Shown: positions 17,589 to 25,190 of the stretch, piece by piece | Position numbering within the stretch: position 1 is the stretch's first letter | Layout: each line of letters opens with the position of its first letter | Assembly: GCA_014803525.1 (NCBI GenBank) | Contig: JAAVBP010000005.1 | Coordinates: 1 to 64,000, forward strand | Source: a bacterium | GTDB taxonomy: Bacteria; Pseudomonadota; Alphaproteobacteria; Rs-D84 | Direction of reading: 5' to 3' | Length of the DNA stretch: 64,000 nucleotides | Notes under the pieces: model-generated | Seen by the model: the letters and a program-made list of their open reading frames with translations, nothing else | The model's database searches: none | What the model was told of the DNA's origin: nothing | Made by a program: the position numbers and the translations under genes

Positions 17589-17617
17589 ATTATAGCATTT
17601 TTCACAAGGTCTGTAAA
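17589..17617 (-). promoter_or_regulatory. Sigma-70 promoter of the 725-aa gene
   Basis: Minus-strand TTTACA (17612-17617), 17-bp spacer, TATAAT (17589-17594). Confidence 0.75.
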
Positions 17618-17671
17618 GAGTTAAAGCCAGCGGCATTTACCGGATCGCCCACCACACAGAAAGTCAAACAC

Positions 17672-17704
17672 AAAAAAATTCCCCGCGTCCGCGGGGAATT
17701 TTTT
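17672..17704 (-). terminator. Terminator of the helical secreted protein gene
   Basis: AAAAATTCCCCGCG TCC GCGGGGAATTTTTT, a strong symmetric hairpin at the stop codon of the gene at 17703. Confidence 0.9.
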
Positions 17705-18269
17705 AAAACATTTCTTTGATTGCCTTGCCGGTGTCTTTTGCGGCGGCACCCGTTTCACGAACCGCATTGGCAATTTCTTGGCCGGCGGCCTTTACCTCAG
17801 CCTTTTTGGCGGATGCGGCGGCCTTGTCCGCGGCAACCTTGTCTTCGGCGGCGGCTTTCTTGGCGGCGATATCAGATTTTACCGCATCAACCTTGGCGGA
17901 AAGCGCCTCTTTGGCCTCGGCCCCCTTTGTATTTCTTTCTTGCTGGGCATTTGTCGCCTTGTCATTCAGATCGGCCTTCACCGAAGCTACCTTGGCGATG
18001 GCGGCATCTTTTTTATCCGCAATTGATTTCTTTACGAACGTTGCGCACTTGGACGACAACGACTTTACATTTTCGGACAAACATTCCGGTATCGTTTTGG
18101 TACCCAAGACAACCTCTGGACACACTTTCTTAATTTCGGCGGTATCACATGCCTCTTCCAATGTGGCAGGCTCTGATTTCTTGACCAGCCCCAATGATTC
18201 CAACAATCCCGCATTCGCAGATGTCGCAACCAGAATTGCACCCAAACTGACCATAATTATTTTTTTCAT
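17703..18269 (-). CDS. Secreted Ala/Lys-rich helical protein
   Basis: A 188-aa exported protein: signal peptide MKKIIMVSLGAILVATSANA, a short Cys-containing domain (four Cys between residues 40 and 75: EEACDTAEIKKVC, IPECLSENVKSLSSKC), then about 110 residues of amphipathic helix rich in Ala, Lys and Glu (AKEALSAKVDAVKSDIAAKKAAAEDK). The tail resembles LEA or apolipoprotein-like helices in composition, which is not evidence of homology. It may be a periplasmic coiled-coil or envelope-stress protein. Monocistronic, with a strong terminator. Confidence 0.75.
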   Translation of the reverse strand: MKKIIMVSLGAILVATSANAGLLESLGLVKKSEPATLEEACDTAEIKKVCPEVVLGTKTIPECLSENVKSLSSKCATFVKKSIADKKDAAIAKVASVKADLNDKATNAQQERNTKGAEAKEALSAKVDAVKSDIAAKKAAAEDKVAADKAAASAKKAEVKAAGQEIANAVRETGAAAKDTGKAIKEMF

Positions 18270-18336
18270 ATTTTTCCCCTTGTTATAACATTAACGAATT
18301 TATCATAAGAAAAAATTCAAACACAATCAACTTTAT

Positions 18337-18365
18337 TTGAACAACAGCGAAATTTAATGTATACT
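18337..18365 (+). promoter_or_regulatory. Promoter of the PagL-like gene, near-leaderless
   Basis: TTGAAC (18337-18342), 17-bp spacer, TATACT (18360-18365). The ATG starts only 7 nt after the -10 box, so the transcript would begin at or within a base of the start codon, and there is no SD. Confidence 0.75.
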
Positions 18366-18372
18366 GATTCCC

Positions 18373-18924
18373 ATGAAAAAGTATATATGTCTGTTATCAT
18401 TAATTGCAACGCCGGCGATGGCGACACAAAATCCAATGTTTGGCGCAAATCACGACAATGCGATCACATTATACGCCGGACAAAGTACCGGCCCGGGCAG
18501 TCTGTTTAAACTGGTTAACCCATTCGATTGGGATATATTGCCACAAACAATGATCATGGCCCAGTACAGCCAACCAATGACACTGTTTCGATTGCCGGCG
18601 CGCCAGAATTTTAACGTCGTGCAAAACATCGGATATGAATCCGGACGCGGATTATCATTCTTGGGCGTGGGAATTTCATGGGATGTGGTACCATTACACT
18701 GGTGCGGTTTTTATATTGGCGGTGGCGTTGGCCCATACATGCGCGATTCACATGATCGATATGTGGCCAGTCGCCTGGTATTCGGGGAAAAGTTCTTTGT
18801 CGGGAAAAGTATATCTGACGCATGGCGGGCGGAATTTTTCACACTGCACTTTTCTAACGGAGATTTTACAGAGGTTAATCGCGGATTTAACTTTACAGGC
18901 CTTGCCGTAAATTACAGTTTTTAA
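18373..18924 (+). CDS. PagL-like lipid A 3-O-deacylase (acyloxyacyl hydrolase family)
   Basis: A 183-aa outer-membrane beta-barrel candidate: signal peptide ending AMA near residue 17, alternating beta strands, and a C-terminal aromatic residue (VNYSF). The segment FFTLHFSNGDFTEVNRGFNF matches the PagL active-site pattern HxSN followed by a Glu. PagL removes the 3-O acyl chain of lipid A in the outer membrane. Overall similarity is low, so the call rests on this motif, length and topology. The two-base gap to tsaC suggests a bicistron. Confidence 0.65.
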   Translation: MKKYICLLSLIATPAMATQNPMFGANHDNAITLYAGQSTGPGSLFKLVNPFDWDILPQTMIMAQYSQPMTLFRLPARQNFNVVQNIGYESGRGLSFLGVGISWDVVPLHWCGFYIGGGVGPYMRDSHDRYVASRLVFGEKFFVGKSISDAWRAEFFTLHFSNGDFTEVNRGFNFTGLAVNYSF

Positions 18925-18926
18925 TT

Positions 18927-19499
18927 ATGAAAACAGACTTAAACGATTTGGATTTTGTGAAATATTTAAATGCGCATCTGGCGGCCGGCGGCGTTATTGC
19001 GTTCCCAACCGATACAGTATGGGGATTGGGGGCATTGCCAACGCGCGCGGGGGCGGCGGCACTGTTTGAAATAAAACGTCGGCCGCATGAAAAACATCTG
19101 ATCATAATGTCGGACAGCGTGGCGCACATTCGTCCATATATGACAGGATACCCGCCGCGCGCATTTGAACTGGCAAACAAATACTGGCCGGGGGCGTTGA
19201 CCATCGGCGTACCGGTTGGGGGCAGCGACACTTTCGTATTCGGTGGCGTGCGCGTACCCGCATATCGCCCATTCCAAGATTTATGCGCGGTGGTGGATGG
19301 CCACTGTCTGGCCACATCATCTGCAAATATCTCCGGTATGCCGCCAATGCAATCCGCGGCCGAGATAAGAAAAACCTTTCCAGACATTATTGTGATTGAC
19401 AATGCATATCAACCGATGGGCGGCCAACCCAGCACCGTTGTCGTATTGGACGGGGACAAGACAACAATCGCACGCGCGGGCGCGGTTGAAATCAATTAA
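18927..19499 (+). CDS. tsaC: L-threonylcarbamoyladenylate synthase (TsaC/Sua5/YrdC)
   Basis: Makes threonylcarbamoyl-AMP for the t6A37 modification of ANN-decoding tRNAs. The 190-aa single YrdC domain carries GGVIAFPTDTVWGLGA (residues 15-30), FEIKRRPHEKHLIIM with the conserved basic residues, and SSANISG near residue 130. Length fits TsaC (single-domain) rather than Sua5. It follows the PagL-like gene by 2 bp and overlaps the convergent MPG gene by 4 bp at its stop. Confidence 0.93.
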   Translation: MKTDLNDLDFVKYLNAHLAAGGVIAFPTDTVWGLGALPTRAGAAALFEIKRRPHEKHLIIMSDSVAHIRPYMTGYPPRAFELANKYWPGALTIGVPVGGSDTFVFGGVRVPAYRPFQDLCAVVDGHCLATSSANISGMPPMQSAAEIRKTFPDIIVIDNAYQPMGGQPSTVVVLDGDKTTIARAGAVEIN

Positions 19500-20032
19500 A
19501 ACGGCCGACTGATAAAACAACTATCCTTGATACCAAACCGCCACGGCAATTCGGCATCCCGACCCGCATAGTCAATTCCGATGCGCGGGCCGGATATTAT
19601 TTTTGGTGTGGTGTCACGGGCCTCTATCCACATGGTTGAATTTGGCGACGTTAAATCCATCTTGTTATCTGCGCGCGATACCCCAAGTACCTTTGTTAAA
19701 CGCCCCGGCCCCGTACACGATGGCAATTCCAGCGCACGTATCAACACCGCCGCCGCATAGCCAGATTCCCCCACCACGATATTTAACATATTATGCAGGC
19801 CATAGCATAAATAGACATACGCATGACCACCACGCATAAACATGGCATCATTGCGCGCAGTGGGTCCCGCATAGGCGTGACAACCACGCTCTTGCTCAGT
19901 GTATAATTCCAGTTCGGCGATGCGCGCCCGAATTAATTTTCCATCATCGGTGACACGACATAAATATGCCCCGACCAAATCCCGGGCAACATCCATTGGC
20001 GCGCGACAATAAAAATCCTGTGACAATCTCAT
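19496..20032 (-). CDS. DNA-3-methyladenine glycosylase (AAG/MPG family)
   Basis: Excises alkylated purines in base excision repair. The 178-aa protein shows the MPG fold: DFYCRAPMDVARDLVGAYLCR at the N-terminus, the active-site region ARIAELELYTEQERGCHAYAGPTARNDAMF (catalytic Glu and Tyr), GGHAYVYLCYGLHNMLNIV, and GPGRLTKVLGV. The ORF-track protein starts 81 residues earlier, which is not coding in character. The ATG at 20032 gives the normal N-terminus and lies 7 nt after a TATTAT box with no SD, i.e. probably leaderless. Confidence 0.92.
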   Translation of the reverse strand: MRLSQDFYCRAPMDVARDLVGAYLCRVTDDGKLIRARIAELELYTEQERGCHAYAGPTARNDAMFMRGGHAYVYLCYGLHNMLNIVVGESGYAAAVLIRALELPSCTGPGRLTKVLGVSRADNKMDLTSPNSTMWIEARDTTPKIISGPRIGIDYAGRDAELPWRFGIKDSCFISRPF

Positions 20033-20039
20033 ACAATGC

Positions 20040-20067
20040 ATAATAGCAAAAAATATCAGGATATCAA
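20040..20067 (-). promoter_or_regulatory. Promoter of the MPG gene (leaderless)
   Basis: Minus-strand TTGATA (20062-20067), 16-bp spacer, TATTAT (20040-20045), then 7 nt to the ATG. Confidence 0.65.
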
Positions 20068-20108
20068 TCTTGGGGTAATGAACTTCACGCAATGCTAACA
20101 TCGTTGTC

Positions 20109-20600
20109 ATGAAAAGGAAAAAAAGTTTTAAATTTGTACGGGCACTGGTTCTGGGGATGCATGATGCGTTGGTGGAACTGGGTGGAATTATCGCAGGATT
20201 AACATTTGCGATCGACAGTCGCCGCATTATCGTTATGACCGGACTGATTGCCGCCGTCGCGGCCAGTCTGTCCATGGCCGCCGCAAATTATCAGGCAGAG
20301 CGGTGCGAAAATAATCCGCATGCCCTGCGCGCCGCAATGTACACCGGCATTATGTATGTCGGCACCAGCGCAATGTTAATATTTCCATACACGGTTATTG
20401 CGAATAAGTTTTGGGCGCTGACCATGATGGGGCTGATTGCGGCGCTTATTATATTCGGATTTAATTGCGCGATCGGACGGGATACGGGCCGACCGTTTAT
20501 AAAACGCTTTACAGAAATGTTGGCCATATGTTTTGGTGTTGCAATCGTATCATTTTTTATCGGCGGCGCCGCACGACACTTTCTGGGTGTGAATATATAA
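20109..20600 (+). CDS. VIT/CCC1-family metal transporter
   Basis: A 163-aa membrane protein of the VIT1/CCC1 family, which moves Fe2+ or Mn2+ across membranes. Family signature GMHDALVELGGIIAGLTFA in helix 1 and SLSMAAANYQAE after helix 2, then three more hydrophobic helices. It is shorter than plant VIT1 (about 250 aa) but in the range of short bacterial members, which lack the cytoplasmic metal-binding domain. Divergent from the MPG gene. No SD is visible; a TAACAT box ends 7 nt before the ATG. Confidence 0.85.
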   Translation: MKRKKSFKFVRALVLGMHDALVELGGIIAGLTFAIDSRRIIVMTGLIAAVAASLSMAAANYQAERCENNPHALRAAMYTGIMYVGTSAMLIFPYTVIANKFWALTMMGLIAALIIFGFNCAIGRDTGRPFIKRFTEMLAICFGVAIVSFFIGGAARHFLGVNI

Positions 20601-20605
20601 ACGCA

Positions 20606-21805
20606 TTATTCATCTTTGCCATATAAAAAGAATCCATCACCGGCATTTGGATAATATGTTTGCGTTACAATATCCCACATGCCGGTTCGGGGAATTTGTA
20701 CATTGCCAATCTGTAATCCACACGGCACAGGAACCAGATGCATTATTAATTTACCATCGGCATCATAGACCTGGTAAGAATAAATTTTTACTAACTGCTT
20801 TGTTCTATGTGGGACACCACCAATAATAGCAACAAAGAGAGCCATATTGTATTCTGATTCCCATTCTTCGGAATATACACCTATATTTTTCTCAATATTG
20901 TTATAGCGAACAAAACCATTCGTCAGATTTATTTCAAGACGTGCACGTTCCAAATTATTGGCACCTGCAAAACTAGCGCTTCTCAAACTGGAACCATGCG
21001 GTCTAAAATATAATACTGTTGACCCGCCCAAAGCCGTAGAACCTTGCCAAGTATATGACAATATCCCCTCTGCATTATATTCTGGGACACTGCGTGTTCC
21101 CCAAAAGCCTGATGTCATAGGCGCTGTGAATTGATAATCCAAAACGTATCTGTGACGGGAATTGCCTTTGGCATGCGTATCTATATATTGGGTGCCAGTA
21201 CTCTCTATATACACATTCGGATTCGCAGATATAATTTTGCCCCCCTTTATTACATAATCTGCCGGGTCAAATACGGTATGCATCGCCATTACTTTTTCTT
21301 TCATCGTGGTATCATATATAAAATATCTATTCCGATCTTTGTCTTTAACATTCAGAGTATGCAATATATCATCCCCCGCATTAACAGACATATCTGTTGC
21401 ACCGGCATAATACCGATTACCACTGTGCATAAATGTCAGACCTGGCGTTGATATACGCGCGGCTGATAAATAAAATATATTATCCCCAATACGCAATGTA
21501 CGACCACAATCTGATTCTTCGTCCGCACCGAAACCGTATCCGCGTGTCAACAGTCCATCAGGGCATCGATTGCGCACACCAACATCACCCTGAACAATCG
21601 TTGATATCGACGCCCAATATTCCGGACCAACATTCGTGCACTGCGCATCATTTGCATGGGCCAAATAAGTGCCGCACGGACAAATAATTCTGCAATCATG
21701 ACTATTATCTTCTGATACATCGATATACCCCGGCAGGCAGAAATCGTCAGCCCACGCGGCACCAGCACCCCACAACATCAACAATGCAATAAACACAAAA
21801 CGCAT
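20606..21805 (-). CDS. Secreted LamG/concanavalin-like surface protein
   Basis: A 399-aa exported protein: signal peptide MRFVFIALLMLWGAGAAWA, a Cys-rich N-terminal module (four Cys within CRIICPCGTYLAHANDAQC, residues about 38-56), a linker, and a C-terminal domain beginning VYIESTGTQYIDT and ending RTGMWDIVTQTYYPNAGDGFFLYGKD. That start-to-end pattern (Y I.S.GTQYID ... KIYSY.VYD..G.L ... D....T.Y.NAG.G.F) is typical of LamG-like domains in surface and phage-associated proteins of gut bacteria. It probably binds a carbohydrate or protein ligand. It sits 24 bp downstream of divergent leader RNA copy 2, with GGGGG as SD. Confidence 0.75.
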   Translation of the reverse strand: MRFVFIALLMLWGAGAAWADDFCLPGYIDVSEDNSHDCRIICPCGTYLAHANDAQCTNVGPEYWASISTIVQGDVGVRNRCPDGLLTRGYGFGADEESDCGRTLRIGDNIFYLSAARISTPGLTFMHSGNRYYAGATDMSVNAGDDILHTLNVKDKDRNRYFIYDTTMKEKVMAMHTVFDPADYVIKGGKIISANPNVYIESTGTQYIDTHAKGNSRHRYVLDYQFTAPMTSGFWGTRSVPEYNAEGILSYTWQGSTALGGSTVLYFRPHGSSLRSASFAGANNLERARLEINLTNGFVRYNNIEKNIGVYSEEWESEYNMALFVAIIGGVPHRTKQLVKIYSYQVYDADGKLIMHLVPVPCGLQIGNVQIPRTGMWDIVTQTYYPNAGDGFFLYGKDE

Positions 21806-21828
21806 TCAATACCCCCGTTATACTAAAA

Positions 21829-21990
21829 AGCCATCTGATGATCAGATGGCTGGAGCTTGAACACTATAATCACCGGAAAATAGCGTGTGTTATTCAATAT
21901 ATTCCACACACTCCAACCAACGGATTGGAGTTTTTCGTCCGTACAGTAATCCTGTCCCAGACGCCGATGAGTTATGGGTGTTCAAGCCCA
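21829..21990 (-). ncRNA. Leader RNA copy 2 (divergent member)
   Basis: Minus strand. The outer helix GCTTGAACAC/GTGTTCAAGC encloses a CTCCAA..TTGGAG hairpin and a GTGTG/CACAC hairpin with the invariant loop GAATATATTGAATAA. The RNA ends in AGCCATCTGAT/ATCAGATGGCT followed by TTTTT. All helices differ from the other copies in sequence yet still pair. It lacks the separate first hairpin and has a longer 5' insertion; no clear promoter is seen. GGTTGGAG can also pair with the downstream CTCCAGCC. It ends 24 nt before the LamG-like gene. Confidence 0.7.
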
Positions 21991-22031
21991 GCATATTTCA
22001 AATCTATGCGTTTTATATTTTATATCATTTG

Positions 22032-22060
22032 CACTAAAAAAACAACCCGCAATATGCGGG
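22032..22060 (-). terminator. Terminator after the Cys-rich 134-aa gene
   Basis: ACCCGCA AT ATGCGGGT hairpin with a U-run on the minus strand (AAAAAAA on plus). Confidence 0.85.
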
Positions 22061-22070
22061 TCAATGTTTA

Positions 22071-22475
22071 TTACATATCACATTCATTACATACGCGACG
22101 TGTGCGGGTATAGCGACCAGCCGGCACATATGCAACCACAGGACGATATTGCTGCACTGTTTCTTCAACATATGTGCGACGACTAACCACGCGTTCAATT
22201 GGCACCACGCAATCAATACATACATCGCCAACATACGCCGATGCCGCCGCGGGACGTGCAACCACTGTGCGCGCTGCCGGGCGTGGATTGCACTTTACAA
22301 CGGTTATTACCGCACGACGGTCAGCGGTCGCATTATCCAATGTATTTTGCATCGCGGCCATATCACAACTGGCACTGCGTGTTTCATAATATCCGCCCGC
22401 AGGACGCATATCAGACGCCATCGCCACAACCGGCATCAGCGCCATCATTACAATCATCAGCATTTTATTTTTCAT
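22071..22475 (-). CDS. Small secreted protein, unknown
   Basis: A 134-aa exported protein: signal peptide MKNKMLMIVMMALMPVVAMA, then CDMAAMQNTLDNATADRRAVITVVKC, a Pro/Ala/Val-rich linker, VCIDCVV, and a C-terminal CNECDM. Five to six Cys suggest disulfides or metal binding. No family recognised. The second ATG (22475) is chosen because GAGG lies 8 nt upstream, whereas it abuts the first ATG. Downstream of, and possibly co-transcribed with, the 56-aa gene. Confidence 0.65.
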   Translation of the reverse strand: MKNKMLMIVMMALMPVVAMASDMRPAGGYYETRSASCDMAAMQNTLDNATADRRAVITVVKCNPRPAARTVVARPAAASAYVGDVCIDCVVPIERVVSRRTYVEETVQQYRPVVAYVPAGRYTRTRRVCNECDM

Positions 22476-22494
22476 AAACATATCCTCTTTTTAT

Positions 22495-22665
22495 TTATCT
22501 TGCACGTGCCACAGCATGCAAAACACGAAAACGACATTCTTTGCCATATACGTCAAATGCGGAAAAGCCGGCAACAACCTCTGGACACTGTTCAGGATTG
22601 CACGGCCCACCAATCAAACGACAATCTTTGCATTCCAATTGCGGCATTTTAATAACTAGATTCAT
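22495..22665 (-). CDS. Small Cys-rich protein, unknown
   Basis: A 56-aa protein with four Cys in ECKDCRLIGGPCNPEQC near the N-terminus and a fifth further on (KECRFRV). The first four could bind zinc. No signal peptide. Start uncertain: a second ATG lies 18 nt upstream. It lies 19 bp upstream of the next secreted gene on the same strand. Moderate confidence from reading frame and context only. Confidence 0.5.
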   Translation of the reverse strand: MNLVIKMPQLECKDCRLIGGPCNPEQCPEVVAGFSAFDVYGKECRFRVLHAVARAR

Positions 22666-22730
22666 TTTTACACCATTGTACAAATTTTTGATTTAGTATA
22701 ATACACTTATTTCCATTTACAACAAAAAAA

Positions 22731-22976
22731 TTATCGTTTTTCCGGATGTGCGGTAATAACCGTAAAAGACATGGTGTTTATTGTGATTATGCAACCGCGC
22801 GACGTAACATAGTAATTCTTGCCCCGACGTTTCATGCACGCATTTGGCGATAAAATCATGTCGCGACACAACGTGATCACATCTGTATCCATCGCCAGAT
22901 TCAAATTCCGCACGATGCGCCCGCCCCCCATGTCGGTTGTATGCAATCTGTCGATATTTGAAATTAAATCATGCAT
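22731..22976 (-). CDS. DUF3781-like small protein
   Basis: An 81-aa protein matching my memory of DUF3781: DLISNIDRLHTTDMGGGRIVRNLNL, then VITLCRDMI, a KGKNYYV-like stretch (RRGKNYYVTSRG) and IITINTMSFTVITAH at the C-terminus. That family is a small domain of unknown function found sporadically in gut bacteria, often near mobile or defence genes. It starts 2 nt after the stop of the upstream 68-aa gene, so it is third in a compact operon. Confidence 0.65.
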   Translation of the reverse strand: MHDLISNIDRLHTTDMGGGRIVRNLNLAMDTDVITLCRDMILSPNACMKRRGKNYYVTSRGCIITINTMSFTVITAHPEKR

Positions 22977-22978
22977 TA

Positions 22979-23185
22979 CTATCGGGCATTATAATTACGT
23001 GTACAGGAATAATAGGTTTTACCATACGGTATGCCTGTTATTGAAAAATCAAATATTGATTTAACATGCAAACCACGAAACACCATTTGCAAGGCCCGTG
23101 GTGCTGTCTGGATATCATAAGAAACCTCATAATATTTTGGTCCATACCATGTCCAATCTTTGTTTAATGAATATATCATTATCAT
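22979..23185 (-). CDS. Small unknown protein in the DUF3781 operon
   Basis: A 68-aa protein, no family recognised, rich in aromatics (KDWTWYGPKYYEVSY), predicted beta-rich. The start at 23185 has GGAG 9 nt upstream, located within the end of the preceding gene, and follows that gene's TAA by 3 nt. This tight coupling supports it being real. Confidence 0.6.
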   Translation of the reverse strand: MIMIYSLNKDWTWYGPKYYEVSYDIQTAPRALQMVFRGLHVKSIFDFSITGIPYGKTYYSCTRNYNAR

Positions 23186-23188
23186 TTC

Positions 23189-23797
23189 TTATATCTCCGG
23201 TTTGATTGTAAATTCTGGATTATTCATATCACCACTGGCGTATAAATTGCGCATCTTTGCATAACTGTCGCAATTTGCAAAATCGGCCACCGGCACAATC
23301 GCGCAAATTAAATACGGCAACTGAAAGCGTAATGCCTTTACAAAATTACCCGGCCGCACCGCCGCGTCATACCAAACAGGCCATGGTCCGGTCAATCCAT
23401 CAAACAAACGCAGGTGTCCACCAACATTAATTGCCATCATAACACGACCACGAATTTTTATGTCTGCACCACGGGACGCATCCAACCAATCATAATAATC
23501 CGCACAACATACAATATAGCAATCCAAGCCGCGTTCAGCGGCAAATTTACAGAATACTTTCGCCTGGGCAATGCGGCCGGCCACACGTGCCGGAATGCGA
23601 CGCGCAATAACATCATCGGCCGACAGGCGATATTCCCAATCGTCGCGATCTGCGCGCGATATAATATTATTTTCGCGCCAATATGCAATACGCAGACGGG
23701 GCCCCGTGGCCGCGCGAAAAATGCCGCGCATTCTACGTATGATCGGATAGATCATATGATCTAACTTTGACTTGCTCTCATGCTTCTTCTTTTTCAT
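23189..23797 (-). CDS. Unknown protein, possibly transglutaminase-like
   Basis: A 202-aa protein with a basic N-terminus. The middle part (AQAKVFCKFAAERGLDCYIVCC ... GRVMMAINVGGHLRLFDGL) has the order Cys-helix, then a later strand with His and Asp that occurs in transglutaminase-like cysteine peptidases, but the match is weak and could be chance. The ATG at 23797 lies 7 nt after TATAAT with no SD, i.e. leaderless. First gene of the operon 23189-22979-22731. Confidence 0.55.
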   Translation of the reverse strand: MKKKKHESKSKLDHMIYPIIRRMRGIFRAATGPRLRIAYWRENNIISRADRDDWEYRLSADDVIARRIPARVAGRIAQAKVFCKFAAERGLDCYIVCCADYYDWLDASRGADIKIRGRVMMAINVGGHLRLFDGLTGPWPVWYDAAVRPGNFVKALRFQLPYLICAIVPVADFANCDSYAKMRNLYASGDMNNPEFTIKPEI

Positions 23798-23804
23798 GAT
23801 CAAA

Positions 23805-23832
23805 ATTATAAAGACTATTTTCCAAAAGTCTA
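23805..23832 (-). promoter_or_regulatory. Promoter of the 23.2-23.8 kb operon (leaderless)
   Basis: Minus-strand TAGACT (23827-23832), 16-bp spacer, TATAAT (23805-23810), 7 nt before the ATG at 23797. Confidence 0.6.
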
Positions 23833-23861
23833 GGCCGGGACTATTTTAAATTCAGAATTTT

Positions 23862-24755
23862 TTATATCCCGCGGGATGTATCCGACTTTAACATTGTGGC
23901 GTTTTGCGCTATGCCGTCGCGCCGAACATCATTTACAATTGACTCAAATTTTCTTATTTTTACCGAAAACGGGTCTGTCTTGCCGGGGCCGAATATCGGA
24001 CTCTTGCCAAACTTCATTGCAAAGAACATATAATTTACAACCGCCGGATTTGTTTTTGCGAGCTTTGTTATCAATTTCTGAAATTCCGGCACGTTGTCTG
24101 TCTTGATGTAATAGACCAGCTTTTTAACCTTGTCCACCTCTACCCGCGACAGCTTCTTTATATCATCAATCTTGCCCGTGCGGTTGGTAAATGATGCCTG
24201 GTCTATCAATTTACCATCGATAAAGTTATTCGAATGTGCGTCCACGATATTTACGCCCTTGGTTAAATATGCATAAAATAATTTTTCCATCGCGCGGGCA
24301 AAACTATTCTCGCGATCATGCGCAATATAGTCCGACAGCACCCATGAATATTTCCGACCATTATGCTCAAACATCGCACCCATATACATTTTATTTACCA
24401 GATTGCGGGCACGTGATTGGCGTGGCATAACACCCAATTCGCCGGTCGATGAATTTCTGTTTATCTTTAATGCGAATACGCGGTCACCAATCTGAATCTT
24501 ATATACACTGCCGACAGATCCACTTGCGATATAGTCCAAAGTCACCGGCATGCCAAAGATTTCCGCTGACATCAGTTTTATATCCTCGGGCCGTTTATCC
24601 GCGACCAGGGCGGCATGAAAATCACGGGCGATTTTTGTTATGGCATCATTAAAGACGGTCGTTGCGGTGGCCGCATCCATATCAGCGATACGCGGCATCA
24701 GGGCCGGCGGGATACTGCCCATTGTTTTATGAACTTTGCGGTCAAATTTTTTCAT
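23862..24755 (-). CDS. Protein-kinase-like protein
   Basis: A 297-aa cytoplasmic protein with kinase-fold hallmarks: glycine loop DYIASGSVGSVYKIQIG near residue 76, the VAIK-type Lys in FALKINR about 18 residues on, and a catalytic-loop-like IVDAHSNNFIDGKLIDQA near residue 170. HSNNF replaces the HRDLKPEN consensus, giving Asp-x-His-x-Asn-Asn, and a downstream DFG is not obvious. It is therefore an atypical or small-molecule kinase; substrate unknown. The ATG lies 6 nt after an extended -10 TGATATAAT, suggesting a leaderless transcript. Confidence 0.65.
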   Translation of the reverse strand: MKKFDRKVHKTMGSIPPALMPRIADMDAATATTVFNDAITKIARDFHAALVADKRPEDIKLMSAEIFGMPVTLDYIASGSVGSVYKIQIGDRVFALKINRNSSTGELGVMPRQSRARNLVNKMYMGAMFEHNGRKYSWVLSDYIAHDRENSFARAMEKLFYAYLTKGVNIVDAHSNNFIDGKLIDQASFTNRTGKIDDIKKLSRVEVDKVKKLVYYIKTDNVPEFQKLITKLAKTNPAVVNYMFFAMKFGKSPIFGPGKTDPFSVKIRKFESIVNDVRRDGIAQNATMLKSDTSRGI

Positions 24756-24761
24756 AAGGTA

Positions 24762-24770
24762 ATTATATCA
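24762..24770 (-). promoter_or_regulatory. Extended -10 promoter of the kinase-like gene (leaderless)
   Basis: Minus-strand TGATATAAT ending 6 nt before the ATG at 24755; the -35 region is weak. Confidence 0.55.
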
Positions 24771-24834
24771 CATACTGTGCGGGATACATAAAAAAACCGA
24801 CACTGCACAGCACCGATATGCAGCGCGCATCGCA

Positions 24835-25008
24835 TTAGCGCTGTTTGGTAAAATTGCTGATTTTTTTCTTTTGCATGATTTTATCTGCACGGCCATGTTC
24901 GGCTAATAATCTGTGCAAATCCACTATATTTGCAACTGACAAACTGTCATGTATGCATGCCAGCATATTCCCCAGCATAATCGCCGCCATAATATTCTTT
25001 TTGTTCAT
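24835..25008 (-). CDS. Possible small protein, 57 aa (not in the ORF track)
   Basis: A minus-strand reading frame starting MNKKNIMAAIMLGNMLACIHD and ending KISNFTKQR. The N-terminus is signal-like, with a Cys after a hydrophobic run but not a canonical lipobox. AAGGATTTTGGAA provides an SD 8-9 nt before the ATG, and a TATACT box lies further upstream. Real but unclassified is my best estimate. Confidence 0.45.
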   Translation of the reverse strand: MNKKNIMAAIMLGNMLACIHDSLSVANIVDLHRLLAEHGRADKIMQKKKISNFTKQR

Positions 25009-25070
25009 TTCCAAAATCCTTTCTGTGGGGGGATAAGTATATCATATTATGGGGCTTGTTTCCATCGACA

Positions 25071-25094
25071 AAAAACGCCCCAGCAAGTGGGGCG
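25071..25094 (-). terminator. Terminator after the 144-aa gene region
   Basis: CGCCCCA GCAAG TGGGGCG hairpin followed on the minus strand by TTTTTT. Confidence 0.85.
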
Positions 25095-25103
25095 ATAGGA
25101 TTA

Positions 25104-25190
25104 TTATTCTTCGACTTCACCGACCATTGTGACTACATTTGCTATACACTTTAAATCACAATCGGGTTCGGTCAATTTAGCGCATGGCAT
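25104..25190 (-). CDS. Possible 28-aa peptide overlapping the 144-aa gene
   Basis: An ATG inside the last codons of the 144-aa gene opens a frame MPCAKLTEPDCDLKCIANVV... that stops just before the terminator. Three Cys and an acidic tail. AAGG is too close to the ATG to be a good SD, so this is a low-confidence call noted because the frame fills the gap to the terminator exactly. Confidence 0.25.
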   Translation of the reverse strand: MPCAKLTEPDCDLKCIANVVTMVGEVEE

